Shown here one piece after another: positions 44,414 through 53,921 of a DNA stretch of 64,000 nt; positions within the stretch are counted from its first letter, which is position 1; each line of letters opens with the position of its first letter. Source of the DNA: Bacillota bacterium. Lineage in GTDB: Bacteria > Bacillota > Bacilli > Bu12. Under the pieces are notes generated by a model that made no database searches, was not told the origin of the DNA, and was given only the letters and a program-made list of their open reading frames with translations. The translations under genes were made by a program, and so were the position numbers. Location of the stretch: contig JADBKH010000001.1 of assembly GCA_014896485.1 (NCBI GenBank), positions 49,517 through 113,516 of the forward strand, in the 5' to 3' direction.

Positions 44414-45572
44414 AAGCTTTTCTGTCCCCCCTGCTTGGCAAGAGGCGCTTCCCTTGCGTCTGGAGGCGTTGGAAGTACAGGCTGGGTTGTTTCACCTGGG
44501 TCCGGTGGAATTGCACCTACAAGCCGGCCAGGTAGGGGTGCTGGTGGGTCCAAGCGGATCGGGGAAAACAATGCTGCTGGAGAGCGTGGCTGGCTTCCAT
44601 TCGGTAGCCGGTGGAGAGATTTGGCTGGGGAATCAACGGCTGAGTGCCCAGCCGGTAGAAACTCGGAAAATTGGCTATGTTTTCCAGGACTTTGCCTTAT
44701 TTCCACATCTGAGCGTTCGGGAAAATATCCTCTTTTCAGCCCCTTATCGGGGCGGACGTGCGGTCTACGAACGTCTCTCCTCGGTTGCAGCGCTTTTAGG
44801 CATCGAATCGTTGCTGGAACGACAGCCGAGCAGCCTATCGGGGGGAGAAAAGCAGCGCGTTGCTTTGGCACGCGCGCTGGTGACTCGACCCCGGCTCTTC
44901 TTGTTCGACGAACCGATGAGTGCCTTGGATGCAGCTTTGCAGCGCCCATTACGGCGTGAATTGCGCAAGTTGCTTCGCAGTATCGGCGTAACCACCCTCT
45001 ATGTGACGCATAACTTTGCGGAGGCACAGGCTTTAGGCGATGTGGTTGGCGTCTTGCGGCAGGGACGTCTCGAGCAGTTCGGCACGCTGACAGAGCTTTT
45101 CGAGTATCCCAAGACGCCTTGGGTGGCTCGTTTTGTCGGGATGGAAAATATGTGGGAGGGACAAGTCGAAGATCGGTCGGCCAACGGGGTCTGGGTCTGG
45201 TGCAAAGCGCTGGGGACGCGGCTCTTCGTGGCGACCGAACCCGATGCGTGGCCGAATGGTCTGCCTGTCGTGATGGGCATCCGTTCTGAAGAGCTCCGGC
45301 TGGTTTCACCGCAGAGGCTCCCTTACGCGGAAAATCTGGATGATGAGGTCGACTTCGCCACAGATCGAGCGCTCTTTTTAGAAAAACGTAACCTTGTGCC
45401 AGTACAGGTAGCCGAGTTGCTGCGAGAAGAGGCACTGTGGCGGGTCTCTCTTCGCGTGCCGGAGGCCAGTGGCGAGCTCATCTGGCAGACGACGATACGG
45501 CCTTCTGCCGATCGCGCCTTTTGTTGGTTGTCTCCGCAACAGCTGCGTTTGTGGACACGAGAGGAAAAGTGA
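44391..45572 (+). CDS. wtpC: Tungstate/molybdate ABC ATPase WtpC
   Basis: The 393-residue ATPase has Walker A GPSGSGKTM, a Q-loop in YVFQDFALFPHLSVREN, signature LSGGEKQRVALARALV, Walker B LFLFDEPMSALD and an H-loop THNFAEA. A ~150-residue C-terminal extension probably contains a TOBE-type oxyanion regulatory domain. GTG 44391 or ATG 44397 could be used; GGAGGGGGAAGAG lies just upstream. It completes a wtpABC set beside MoeA and MoaE. Confidence 0.92.
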   Translation: MTMEMPSKSFSVPPAWQEALPLRLEALEVQAGLFHLGPVELHLQAGQVGVLVGPSGSGKTMLLESVAGFHSVAGGEIWLGNQRLSAQPVETRKIGYVFQDFALFPHLSVRENILFSAPYRGGRAVYERLSSVAALLGIESLLERQPSSLSGGEKQRVALARALVTRPRLFLFDEPMSALDAALQRPLRRELRKLLRSIGVTTLYVTHNFAEAQALGDVVGVLRQGRLEQFGTLTELFEYPKTPWVARFVGMENMWEGQVEDRSANGVWVWCKALGTRLFVATEPDAWPNGLPVVMGIRSEELRLVSPQRLPYAENLDDEVDFATDRALFLEKRNLVPVQVAELLREEALWRVSLRVPEASGELIWQTTIRPSADRAFCWLSPQQLRLWTREEK

Positions 45573-45621
45573 GGTAGCATGCAAAATTTAAGTGAGGCAT
45601 TCTCAAAAAGAGGTGCAAGAG

Positions 45622-47088
45622 ATGGCAAAGTCCGAGCGGACCACACCGGAGCCTCCGGTGGATCCCACCGAGCAAATCAACCGTTGGCGCAAGCTCGCAT
45701 ACGGCGTGGGTGACCTCTACGGTGGTGGTGCTTTCTCTCTCATCAATTTGTTTTATCTCATTTTTCTGACGGATGTTGCACACCTACCCCCAGCTTGGGC
45801 AGCTGTCATCATGTTCGCCGCCAAGATCTGGGATGCCCTCACCGATCCCCTGATGGGTTATCTCAGCGATCGCACACACTCCCGATTGGGGCGGCGACGG
45901 ATTTATTTCCTTGTCGGCATTGTGCCTGTCGGCCTGAGCTTCTGGCTCTTGTGGATCTGGCCGCATGGTTGGTCCTCTGGAGCGCTGTTTGCCTATTTTT
46001 TGGCTGTTTCGCTGCTCTTTCGCTCGGTTTTTACGATGGTGATGGTGCCTTATTCGGCACTCATTCCCGAAATGACGCGCGATTACCGTGAACGCGCCTC
46101 TCTCTCCGGCTACCGTATGTTCTGTTCAACCCTCTCGACACTGCTCGTCGCAACGCTGCCTTCCCTTGTCATTGCCCATTTTCACTCTCCTGCAACCGGT
46201 TATGCGGCCATGGGGGCACTCTTCGGGATCTATTTTGCGCTGCCGTGGATCGCGGTCTTTTTCGCCAGCTTTGAACGCCCACAATGGGGCAATCGGCAGC
46301 CGTTGCGCTTTTTTGAAGGATACGGTGTCGCCTTGCAAAACCGATCCTTTCTGCTGCTGATAGGGCTGTATATCTGCGGCTACTTGTCTGTGGACGTGAA
46401 TTCTTCGGTGATGCTCTACTTTGCCCGTTATGTGATGGAGATCCCGGCGGGGTTGCCTTCCTCGCTTTTGCTTGGTGCGGCGACGATCATGCAAGTGGTT
46501 GCGCTACCTGCCTATATCCACATCGCACGATGGCGCGGCAAACGTACCTCTTTTCTGTTAGGCGGAGCCATCTGGTTGGTGTTGGCACCGCTGCTGCTCC
46601 TCTTTCATGCCGGCAGCTCCCGTCTTTTGCTCTACCTGTTGGCCGCTGGCATCGGCATCGGCATGGCCGGCGTTGTCTATGCTCCGTGGGCCATATTGCC
46701 TGACGTGATCGAGGTGGATGAACTGGTCACGGGCCGTCGGCGGGAAGGGATCTTCGCTGGGATGATGACTTTCTTGCGCAAGATCTCCGGGGCTTTGGCT
46801 GTCTCTGCCATTGGATGGACATTGTCGGCGGCGCACTACGTGCCCAACCAGCCCCAACCTCCCAGCGCGTTGTTGAGCATTCGCTTGTTGATGGGGATTG
46901 TGCCGGTACTTTTGTTAGCACTGGCCCTCTTTTTTGCCGCGAAATATCCCATTACCCCCGATCGGCATGCGCAATTGTTGGAGATGATGCGAGAAAAACA
47001 GAAAGTGACGCCTGCAGGACTTGCGTTGATACAACAGATGGCAGGACCGTCCGGCGTGACAGCTGTGGTCCAGAGGACCGGTGCATGA
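45622..47088 (+). CDS. GPH-family (MelB-like) sugar:cation symporter
   Basis: The 488-residue protein has 12 membrane segments. WDALTDPLMGYLSDRTHSRLGRRRIYFL and VPYSALIPEMTRDYRERASLSGYR are the classical GPH motifs. Relatives carry melibiose, xylosides, glucuronides or sulfoquinovosyl compounds. Its stop overlaps the GH31 start (ATGA), so the pair probably imports and hydrolyses the same glycoside. The start is ATG 45622 with an AAGAGGTG site. Confidence 0.93.
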   Translation: MAKSERTTPEPPVDPTEQINRWRKLAYGVGDLYGGGAFSLINLFYLIFLTDVAHLPPAWAAVIMFAAKIWDALTDPLMGYLSDRTHSRLGRRRIYFLVGIVPVGLSFWLLWIWPHGWSSGALFAYFLAVSLLFRSVFTMVMVPYSALIPEMTRDYRERASLSGYRMFCSTLSTLLVATLPSLVIAHFHSPATGYAAMGALFGIYFALPWIAVFFASFERPQWGNRQPLRFFEGYGVALQNRSFLLLIGLYICGYLSVDVNSSVMLYFARYVMEIPAGLPSSLLLGAATIMQVVALPAYIHIARWRGKRTSFLLGGAIWLVLAPLLLLFHAGSSRLLLYLLAAGIGIGMAGVVYAPWAILPDVIEVDELVTGRRREGIFAGMMTFLRKISGALAVSAIGWTLSAAHYVPNQPQPPSALLSIRLLMGIVPVLLLALALFFAAKYPITPDRHAQLLEMMREKQKVTPAGLALIQQMAGPSGVTAVVQRTGA

Positions 47089-49646
47089 AGCAGCGACGCT
47101 CAGATGCAGCTCGGAATGCCTTTGATCACGAAGAAGTGTCAAAAGGGTACAGGATTCAGATGACTGTCTCGCCGTTTGGCTGGCAGCTGCAAAACGACGC
47201 AGGCGAGGTGCTGCTACGGCTGCTTCCAGATGGTTTTCGGTATGGGGAGGTTCACCGTCTCTCTTGGTCACGCTGGCCGATGGCGGCTTGGTACCGCTTT
47301 CATGCTTCTCCCACGCGTTGGTGGCCGCGGCCGGCGATTCCAGCTCGCGTTTCTTCACAGACTTTTTCCCTTTGGAAAGACCACGTGCTCGAGTTTACCG
47401 ATGGGGCGCGTTTTTCCTGGCAACAGGAGGAGATGGAGCTGCTGACATTGCACTTTGCAGCCCCAGCAGGGATTTCGCTTCAAGGAGAACGGGCTCGTCT
47501 GCAATTGTGCTTTTCAACCGACCCTGCAGAGCGCTTTTACGGATTTGGCGAACGCATGAATGCCGTCGATCAACGGGGACAGCGGGTGCCGATCTGTGTG
47601 GAGGAGAACGGCATTGGATTACCCGAACGGTGGGCTTCCTGGGTGAAATGGCCGCAGTTACGTGTTTTTCCCAACGGGCCGCTTTCCACCTATGCGCCGA
47701 TGCCCTTTTTCCTCTCTTCCCGAGGTTATGCCCTTTGGCTCGACAACACCCAGCAGTCCGTTTTCGATCTGCGCCACAAGCAGGATTGGTCGCTTACGGC
47801 CTGGACAGGGGAGGTGACTTTGCACGTGGCCGTAGGAAGCGCGCCGCTACAACTTTTGGAGCGTGTGACCCAGCACACCGGGCGCACGATGGTCGGGCCC
47901 TATTGGACGTTTGGGCCTTGGAATGTTACGGAAGGCGGAACGCAACGCGTGTTGCAGACAGCCCAGCAGTTGCGCGAGGCAGGAATTCCGTCTACGGCAC
48001 TTTGGATCGAAGACTGGCGGGGGATCCAACAGACCCCGCGCGGTGTGCGCAATGCTCCTTTTTACCCCCAAGCCGATACGGCCCTCTACCCAAGCCTCCC
48101 CCAAATGGCCGCTTCACTGCATCGGAAAGGCTTCTCGCTGTTGGGGTATTATCAGCCCTTTGTCTTGGAAGGGAGGTCCCTATGCGAAGCAGCTGCCCAC
48201 CGCGGTGCCCTTGTTTTGGATGCAGCAGGGCAACAACCTGCCTTCGTTTCGCTGATGGGGCATCGTTTCGCCAACCTCGATCTGTCGACGGAGGCAGGCC
48301 GTGCTTTTTCCCGAGAGATCTTGGCCGAGGGCATCCGGATGGGGTTTGACGGCTGGATGGCTGACTTTGGAGAATACGTGCCCCCCGATGCCCGATTGCA
48401 TGACGGGGAGCGGGGCTGGGAGGCGCACAACCAGTATCCGCTGTGGTGGGCACAGGTCAATCGTGACGCGCTGCAGGCCGATCCGCCCGATCAAGGGGTC
48501 GTTTTTTTCATGCGTGCTGCCTGGCTGGGGTCGCAGCGTTTTGTGCCGGTGATCTGGGGGGGAGATGCCAATATGAGCTTCGAGCGCTACGATGGCCTGC
48601 CCAGTCAAGTGCGTGCAGCGCTCACAGCGGGAATCAGTGGGCTTCCCCTGTGGACGACCGACATTGCCGGCTACATGAATTTTGGCATGCCACCTGCGGA
48701 CGAAGAGCTTTACCTACGCTGGCTCGCTTTTGGTGCGCTCTGTCCCGTCATGCGCGATCACCACGGCTTTTATGTCGGACAGGCGTGGCGCTGGGACAAA
48801 ACACCCCATACGCAGGCAGTCTACCGCTGGTATGCTGCCCTGCACACCGCATTGGCACCATGGTGGATGCAACTTTGGCATGAAGCCGCCGACCATGGCT
48901 GGCCAGTGCTACGTCCGCTGTGGCTTCATTTTTGGGAAGATGGTGTAGCTCGCAGCATCGAGGATACCTACTTGATCGGCGATCGACTCTTGGCTGCACC
49001 TGTATTGGCCCGCGGTGCGAGACGGCGTCGCCTCTACTTGCCAGAAGGGAGCTGGTGGTCGCTCTTCGAAGGGAAGGCTTACCGAGGGCCGGCCTGGGTA
49101 GAGGTGCCGGCACCGCTCGAGAAGATACCGCTCTTTCTGCGAGGCGATTCCCTCTTGCCGCTCTTGGGTGGGCGGGTCGATACATTGCGCAAGGCGTACA
49201 GGGGGACGTCCACTGCCACAGAGTTGATCAAACAAGACACCTGTGAACCTGCCGATCTGATCGATCTGATCGAAGCGATGCGCTGGTTCGACCTGATGCT
49301 GGTGCCTGACGCTGTGCAAGGGACCTGTCACCTCTCTTTGGAATCGGGGACACAAGTAACCCTGTGCTGGCGTCGCTTTCAAGGGGAATCTGCGCTCCAG
49401 CAGGAGAAGGCAGCCACAACCCCCGCTCCCGGTTCCTGGCATCCCCCTGATTCTGCCCGGTGGGCCCATCGCCAGGAAGGTGCCTTTTCGCCGCATCAAT
49501 GGCCAGGTTGGCAGGTAATCTTTGACGGGGAGGGCTGTTCATGGACGTGGCAAACCCAGCAGAAAGAGGAGCAGATCGAGTTGCGCGTCGAAGGAGAGGC
49601 GCCATTGAGGCTTCGATTGTGGTGGCCTTGCGAAGCATCTCAATGA
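47085..49646 (+). CDS. GH31 family alpha-glycosidase
   Basis: The 853-residue GH31 enzyme has an N-terminal beta-sandwich, a (beta/alpha)8 catalytic barrel and C-terminal beta domains. The predicted nucleophile is Asp427 in GWMADFGEYVP and the acid/base is Asp494 in IWGGDANMSFE. The catalytic surroundings resemble the YihQ/YicI part of GH31, but the sulfoquinovose-binding Arg-x-x-Trp of YihQ reads RNAP here, arguing against a sulfoquinovosidase. Substrate unknown; co-translation with a GPH symporter suggests an imported alpha-glucoside or xyloside. It converges with and overlaps the ABC-2 permease gene by 7 bases. Confidence 0.9.
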   Translation: MKQRRSDAARNAFDHEEVSKGYRIQMTVSPFGWQLQNDAGEVLLRLLPDGFRYGEVHRLSWSRWPMAAWYRFHASPTRWWPRPAIPARVSSQTFSLWKDHVLEFTDGARFSWQQEEMELLTLHFAAPAGISLQGERARLQLCFSTDPAERFYGFGERMNAVDQRGQRVPICVEENGIGLPERWASWVKWPQLRVFPNGPLSTYAPMPFFLSSRGYALWLDNTQQSVFDLRHKQDWSLTAWTGEVTLHVAVGSAPLQLLERVTQHTGRTMVGPYWTFGPWNVTEGGTQRVLQTAQQLREAGIPSTALWIEDWRGIQQTPRGVRNAPFYPQADTALYPSLPQMAASLHRKGFSLLGYYQPFVLEGRSLCEAAAHRGALVLDAAGQQPAFVSLMGHRFANLDLSTEAGRAFSREILAEGIRMGFDGWMADFGEYVPPDARLHDGERGWEAHNQYPLWWAQVNRDALQADPPDQGVVFFMRAAWLGSQRFVPVIWGGDANMSFERYDGLPSQVRAALTAGISGLPLWTTDIAGYMNFGMPPADEELYLRWLAFGALCPVMRDHHGFYVGQAWRWDKTPHTQAVYRWYAALHTALAPWWMQLWHEAADHGWPVLRPLWLHFWEDGVARSIEDTYLIGDRLLAAPVLARGARRRRLYLPEGSWWSLFEGKAYRGPAWVEVPAPLEKIPLFLRGDSLLPLLGGRVDTLRKAYRGTSTATELIKQDTCEPADLIDLIEAMRWFDLMLVPDAVQGTCHLSLESGTQVTLCWRRFQGESALQQEKAATTPAPGSWHPPDSARWAHRQEGAFSPHQWPGWQVIFDGEGCSWTWQTQQKEEQIELRVEGEAPLRLRLWWPCEASQ

Positions 49647-50536
49647 ATTTCTCGGGATTGAAACGAGCAATGACAACCCCACCAGACGGCAACCGTATAG
49701 GCGGCTGCCCAACCAGTCAGCCAAGCGCTCGGGGCCGTACCCGCCGCTGCAAAAGGGGAAGCACCGATCAGGGGGTTGGCTCCACTGGCAAAGTAAGTGG
49801 CCCGCATCGTAAGCCCATTGGCAGGGAAAAGCAGCATCAACACCGTTCCAATATTTTCTAGTGTCGTTATTCTGCTGTTACTCCCCATGGCCGTGAGCAG
49901 GCCACCGATCAGCGTGACGCCGTAGAGCAGGAGGGTGGCAATGACCGCAGTCAATCCGGAAAGGCGGGTCGCCAACAGGGCAGCCAGGCCAAAGACCAGA
50001 CCTGCTTGTAAAACAAGCAATCCCCACAGGCGAAAGAGGTGCAAGGGCCATTCTCCGATTAAGTCGTAGGTGAGCCCATCGATTCCCCATACGAGGACGC
50101 TCGTGACCAGGAAGAGCAACGCTGCACTCCCTCCGAGCTTGCCGTACAGCCAAGTGTCGCGGCGTAGAGGCCTGGCCAGGGTCGCCAGCGCTGTCTGCTG
50201 TTCAAGATCACCGGCAAGTGTGCCGGCTCCCAACACGCTGCCCAGTGCAGTGATCAGCAGCGCAGCAATCCACAGTGCCATGGGAACCACCGACCGAATC
50301 ACCATGGCGTGCAAAAGGAAGGCGGAGGCTCCCCGTTGCCGCAATTGACTATCGAGTAGATGGAGCCCGATCCCGTAAAGCGCCAGAAAGGCGATTCCAA
50401 GGGTACCGCCGATCAGGAAGGTGCGATTGTGAAAAGCCTCCAGGAGAGCATAGCGCGCCGTAGCGATGCCTTGGGCCCATGGAGGGGTTGGCTGAAGGAG
50501 CTCGGATAAACATTTCTTGCGTGGACGTGACCCCAT
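49640..50536 (-). CDS. ABC-2 type transporter permease (NosY/CcmB-like)
   Basis: The 298-residue protein has six predicted membrane segments: a cytoplasmic N-terminus, FLIGGTLGIAFLALYGIGLHLL, and GTLAGDLEQQTALATLARPLRRDTWLYGKL as the coupling helix region seen in NosY/YhaP exporters. It pairs with the ATPase whose stop lies 5 bases before this ATG. The substrate is unknown. Confidence 0.88.
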   Translation of the reverse strand: MGSRPRKKCLSELLQPTPPWAQGIATARYALLEAFHNRTFLIGGTLGIAFLALYGIGLHLLDSQLRQRGASAFLLHAMVIRSVVPMALWIAALLITALGSVLGAGTLAGDLEQQTALATLARPLRRDTWLYGKLGGSAALLFLVTSVLVWGIDGLTYDLIGEWPLHLFRLWGLLVLQAGLVFGLAALLATRLSGLTAVIATLLLYGVTLIGGLLTAMGSNSRITTLENIGTVLMLLFPANGLTMRATYFASGANPLIGASPFAAAGTAPSAWLTGWAAAYTVAVWWGCHCSFQSREIH

Positions 50537-50541
50537 GGCGA

Positions 50542-51480
50542 TCAGGCATGGCTTTCTGCCTCCTGCCCGGCGGTATCGAGCAGCTGCACGAAGAACGCTT
50601 CCAGCGCCTCGCTTTGGGGTGCCAGGCGAAAGAGTTTGGCGCCATGATCGACAACGATGGGGGCGACAGCTGCCAGCGCATCACGATCGGAGAAGGTGAT
50701 TTCGAGCTGGTTGCCGTTCTGCGCCACCAGGGTGCCCAGTTGTGCCAAATCGCGACGTAAACTTTCGTCGAGGGAGTCCACTTCGATGGTCACTTGCAGA
50801 TGGGTGGCCAACAATGCTTGCAGGGAGCCCTGACGGAGCAGCCGTCCGTGATCCAAAATGGCCACTGCATCGCAGAGGTGCTCTACTTCGCCAAGCAAGT
50901 GAGAATTCAAAAAAATCGTCGTTCCCTTCTGCTTTTCTTCTAGCAGAAGGTCACGCACCAGAACACGGCCGATGGGATCGAGTGCAGAAGTGGGCTCGTC
51001 CAACAAGAGGAGGCGTGGTGTGCCCAACAACGCGACTGCCAATCCCAAGCGTTGCTGCATGCCCTTCGAATAGCTGCCGATCCGCCGGTATCGCGCCTCC
51101 CATAAGGAAAGGCGCATTAGCAGCTGGTTGGCTTGGACTTCGATGTGGGAAGGGGACAGGCCGATCAACTGTCCGTGGTAGCGCAACAAGGCCTCTCCAG
51201 TCATCCATTGTGGATAATGGAACAGTTCGGGAAGGTAGCCCAGTTTAAGGCGTGCCTGCGTGCGGTGCACATCGATCCCAAACAGTGTTGCCTCCCCCAC
51301 AAAGCTGGGGATAAGGCCAGTCAATATCTTGATAACGGTCGATTTGCCTGCACCATTGGGGCCCAATAGGCCGAAAGCGGTTCCAGGGGCCACCGATAGG
51401 GTGAGGTTTTCCAGCGCAACTGCCGGACCATAACGCTTGCCAACCTCAGAGAGGGCGATAGCGGCCGGTTGTGCCCCCAT
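50542..51480 (-). CDS. ABC-2 exporter ATP-binding protein (CcmA-like)
   Basis: The 312-residue ATPase has Walker A GPNGAGKST, a Q-loop followed by YLPELFHYPQWMTGEALL, signature YSKGMQQRLGLAVALL (the common ABC-2 variant SKGM), Walker B LLLLDEPTSALDP and an H-loop NSHLLGEVEHLCDAVAILDHG. Its ATG overlaps the stop of the preceding gene by one base. It is the energising subunit for the downstream permease. Confidence 0.94.
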   Translation of the reverse strand: MGAQPAAIALSEVGKRYGPAVALENLTLSVAPGTAFGLLGPNGAGKSTVIKILTGLIPSFVGEATLFGIDVHRTQARLKLGYLPELFHYPQWMTGEALLRYHGQLIGLSPSHIEVQANQLLMRLSLWEARYRRIGSYSKGMQQRLGLAVALLGTPRLLLLDEPTSALDPIGRVLVRDLLLEEKQKGTTIFLNSHLLGEVEHLCDAVAILDHGRLLRQGSLQALLATHLQVTIEVDSLDESLRRDLAQLGTLVAQNGNQLEITFSDRDALAAVAPIVVDHGAKLFRLAPQSEALEAFFVQLLDTAGQEAESHA

Positions 51481-52324
51481 TATTTTCGCACGACCTGAGC
51501 AGCCAACGACTGCAGCTGTGCCGGTGTGAGTTGATTGCTGTAGAGCGCCCCGAGCGTTTCATCCGATGTCAGCCAGAGGATACCAGTCCCTTTCTCCTGC
51601 TGAGGATTGCTGATCAACAGCGCCTGTTCGGCCCCTGGAAGCACGATCGACCTCTCTTGTGCGCTTTTGGGAATCGGTACTGGCAGGGCATGCATCCAAT
51701 CCAGCTGCTGTAACTGTTGGCGAAGGTCTTGAGGAAGTCCGGGGGTCTGGGTCAGCAATGCCTTCAGGAAGGAAGGATCGACACCAGAAGGCAATTGCAA
51801 ATCGGGCTGGCTGCCTTGCACCAGGAAGAGTTTCTGCTGCTCTTTGTCTTGCCAGACAGTCGTCAGCAGGGCAGGTTCGACGACTTGTACGCGGGCGCCG
51901 TCGAAGGAAGCGGGTAAGGTCGCATTGGGCCAACCGGCGGACTGTAGGTAGTTTTCTACCTTGGCGCGATCCAAAATCAAAGTCGCCCTCGCATCGGTGC
52001 GCAAGTCAGCGCGTATGAGCTGCCATCCTGCTGCTTGTAATTGAAAAATTCCGCCTTTGGGCAACACTTTCTTCGCTTCAGAAAGCGTTATTCCTTGTTT
52101 TACTCGGGCCGGTTGATATGAAAACGATCCCAATTGTGAGGGGGCGGTGGAGTCGGCAGGTGTTGCAAGGTGGTGGGATCGATCGCGACAGGCGTCAACT
52201 GGTGCACGTGAAAGTGGTCCAGAAAGCCTTGCGCGGCAGAGCGGACCGGTTGCATGACGAGGACCGCAGCAAGCACCCCTGCCGCGGTCAAACCGACGAG
52301 GCTCCCTTTCCAAATGCCCTTCAC
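51480..52324 (-). pseudogene. Membrane-anchored extracytoplasmic protein, frameshifted at a C5 run
   Basis: An N-terminal part with one membrane segment (GSLVGLTAAGVLAAVLVMQP) starts at GTG 52324, behind AAGGGGG. It runs in one frame to a proline-rich PTPPPP stretch and would stop at 52100. The rest (QLGSFSYQPARVKQG to AAQVVRK) is in the next frame. Adding one C to the C5 run (about 52140-52146, G-run on the plus strand) joins them into a 281-residue protein. The C-terminal region resembles anti-sigma/DUF4367-type extracytoplasmic domains, but I am not certain. It is co-transcribed with the exporter and may sense or regulate it. Confidence 0.7.
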
Positions 52325-52526
52325 ATCCAGACCCCCTTGTTTCAAATCTTCCTTCGATTTGATCTATCGTTCAGCATATACCCGCGCACTGGGAGAAGCG
52401 AGCTTTCCGAATAGGGTGAGGTAGCAAAGGATGCGGGAGCTTGGTCTGATCCGTGTGGAAAAAGGACAAAATTTTGCTTTGCGGTCAGCACGAAGTGGGT
52501 TAAGCTGAAAATGGGGGGCCTTGTCC

Positions 52527-52961
52527 ATGAGCGCGTGGGTCTGGCTCGTCATCGGCTTTCTCTGTGTCATTGTCGAAGTCTTTACGACAACATTCTACTT
52601 TTTGATTTTGGGTGCCGCCGCCTTTGTTGCCACCCTGATCGCCCTTTTTACAGGCTCGCTTTCAGTACAGGCGATCGGTTTTGCAGGGGCAGCATTGTTG
52701 CTCTTGTGGCAGATGCGCCCCCTGCTGCTCCGTCGTTTTGGAGGTAACGCCCAGGCGCTGCGCAGCAACAGCGAGGCTTTGGTCGGCAAGAAGGCGGTGG
52801 TGATCGCAGCGATCGATGCCGATCACCCCGGGCGGGTCAAGGTGGGGGATGTGGATTGGGCGGCGACCACCCCATCAGGGCATTTGCCGGTCGGTACAGT
52901 GGTGCGCATTGCTGAAGTCAAAGGGGCACATCTGGTCGTGATTTCCGACGATCTCGGATAG
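52527..52961 (+). CDS. NfeD-like membrane protein (short form)
   Basis: The 144-residue protein has two to three N-terminal membrane segments and a C-terminal OB-fold-like NfeD domain (NSEALVGKKAVVIAAIDADHPGRVKVGDVDWAA). Short NfeD proteins act with SPFH partners in membrane microdomains. It precedes an SPFH gene by 24 bases. ATG 52527 is behind GGGGGG. Confidence 0.9.
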   Translation: MSAWVWLVIGFLCVIVEVFTTTFYFLILGAAAFVATLIALFTGSLSVQAIGFAGAALLLLWQMRPLLLRRFGGNAQALRSNSEALVGKKAVVIAAIDADHPGRVKVGDVDWAATTPSGHLPVGTVVRIAEVKGAHLVVISDDLG

Positions 52962-52985
52962 GTGTGTCAAAGGGGTGGGTATGGG

Positions 52986-53918
52986 ATGACATGGGTTTGG
53001 ATCGTGGTCGGCATCATTGTTGTCTTTGCAGTTGTCGTGGTGATCAGCAGCGTGAAAGTCGTCCATCAGGCGACTGCGGCTGTGATCGAGCGACTCGGCC
53101 GTTTCCAGCGGGTAGCAGAACCGGGTTTGACGCTCATCCTTCCTTTCATCGATCAGGTGCGTCGGGTGATCGATTTGCGCGAACAGGTCATCGACCTACC
53201 GCCCAATCCGGTGATTACAAAGGACAATGTTACTGTCAACATCGATACGGTGCTCTATTATCAGATTACCGATCCGATTAAGGTCACCTATGAGATCGCC
53301 AACCTGCGTCTGGCGATCGAGCAATTGACCGTCACCACCCTACGCAGCTTGATTGGAGAGATGGAGCTCGATCAGTCCCTCTACTCCCGGGAACAGATCA
53401 ACAGTCGGCTGCGCGTCGTCTTGGACGAGGCGACCGACAGTTGGGGAGTCAAGGTCAACCGCGTGGAACTCAAAAACATCGAGCCACCAGAGGATATCCA
53501 GCAAGCAATGGAAAAACAGATGCGGGCCGAGCGCGACAAGCGTGCCGCAATTCTGACCGCAGAAGGAGAGAAGCAGGCAGCCATCTTGCGCGCCGAAGGC
53601 GAACGAGAGGCGGCCATTCGGAGTGCGGAAGGAGAAAAACAGAGTGCCATTTTGCGTGCAGAAGGGCAAGCCAACGCATTGCGCACCACGCAGCAAGCCC
53701 AGGCCGACGCGATTCGGATGGTCTTTGCCGCCATCCACGAAGGGGATCCGACCCCGGAACTGCTGGCGGTGCGCTATTTAGAAACGCTGGGCAGGATGGC
53801 GGAGGGTGAGGCAACGAAGATCGTCGTTCCGTATGAATCCTCTGCCCTGCTTGGAGCGCTTAGCTCGCTTCAAGCGGCAATGCAACTTCCTTCCCACAAG
53901 ACTCCATCGGACGAGTGA
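52986..53918 (+). CDS. SPFH/Band 7 protein (QmcA/stomatin-like)
   Basis: The 310-residue protein has one N-terminal membrane anchor, then a Band 7 domain (VIERLGRFQRVAEPGLTLILPFIDQVR; ITKDNVTVNIDTVLYYQI). A coiled-coil with repeated AEGE(K/R)xAAI units (about 185-250) follows and mediates oligomerisation. Known relatives form membrane scaffolds with NfeD and influence protease or secretion activity. The start is ATG 52986 with AAAGGGG at nine bases. Confidence 0.93.
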   Translation: MTWVWIVVGIIVVFAVVVVISSVKVVHQATAAVIERLGRFQRVAEPGLTLILPFIDQVRRVIDLREQVIDLPPNPVITKDNVTVNIDTVLYYQITDPIKVTYEIANLRLAIEQLTVTTLRSLIGEMELDQSLYSREQINSRLRVVLDEATDSWGVKVNRVELKNIEPPEDIQQAMEKQMRAERDKRAAILTAEGEKQAAILRAEGEREAAIRSAEGEKQSAILRAEGQANALRTTQQAQADAIRMVFAAIHEGDPTPELLAVRYLETLGRMAEGEATKIVVPYESSALLGALSSLQAAMQLPSHKTPSDE

Positions 53919-53921
53919 AGT

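Noticed and set aside
47264..48349. Long reading frame of about 361 codons overlapping the GH31 gene.
   Set aside because: It is a shadow frame of a well-supported GH31 coding region with Arg/Cys-rich composition typical of out-of-frame reading.
47085..49646. Naming the GH31 protein as a sulfoquinovosidase (YihQ).
   Set aside because: The tryptophan of the sulfonate-binding Arg-x-x-Trp in YihQ is not present; only the family assignment is safe.
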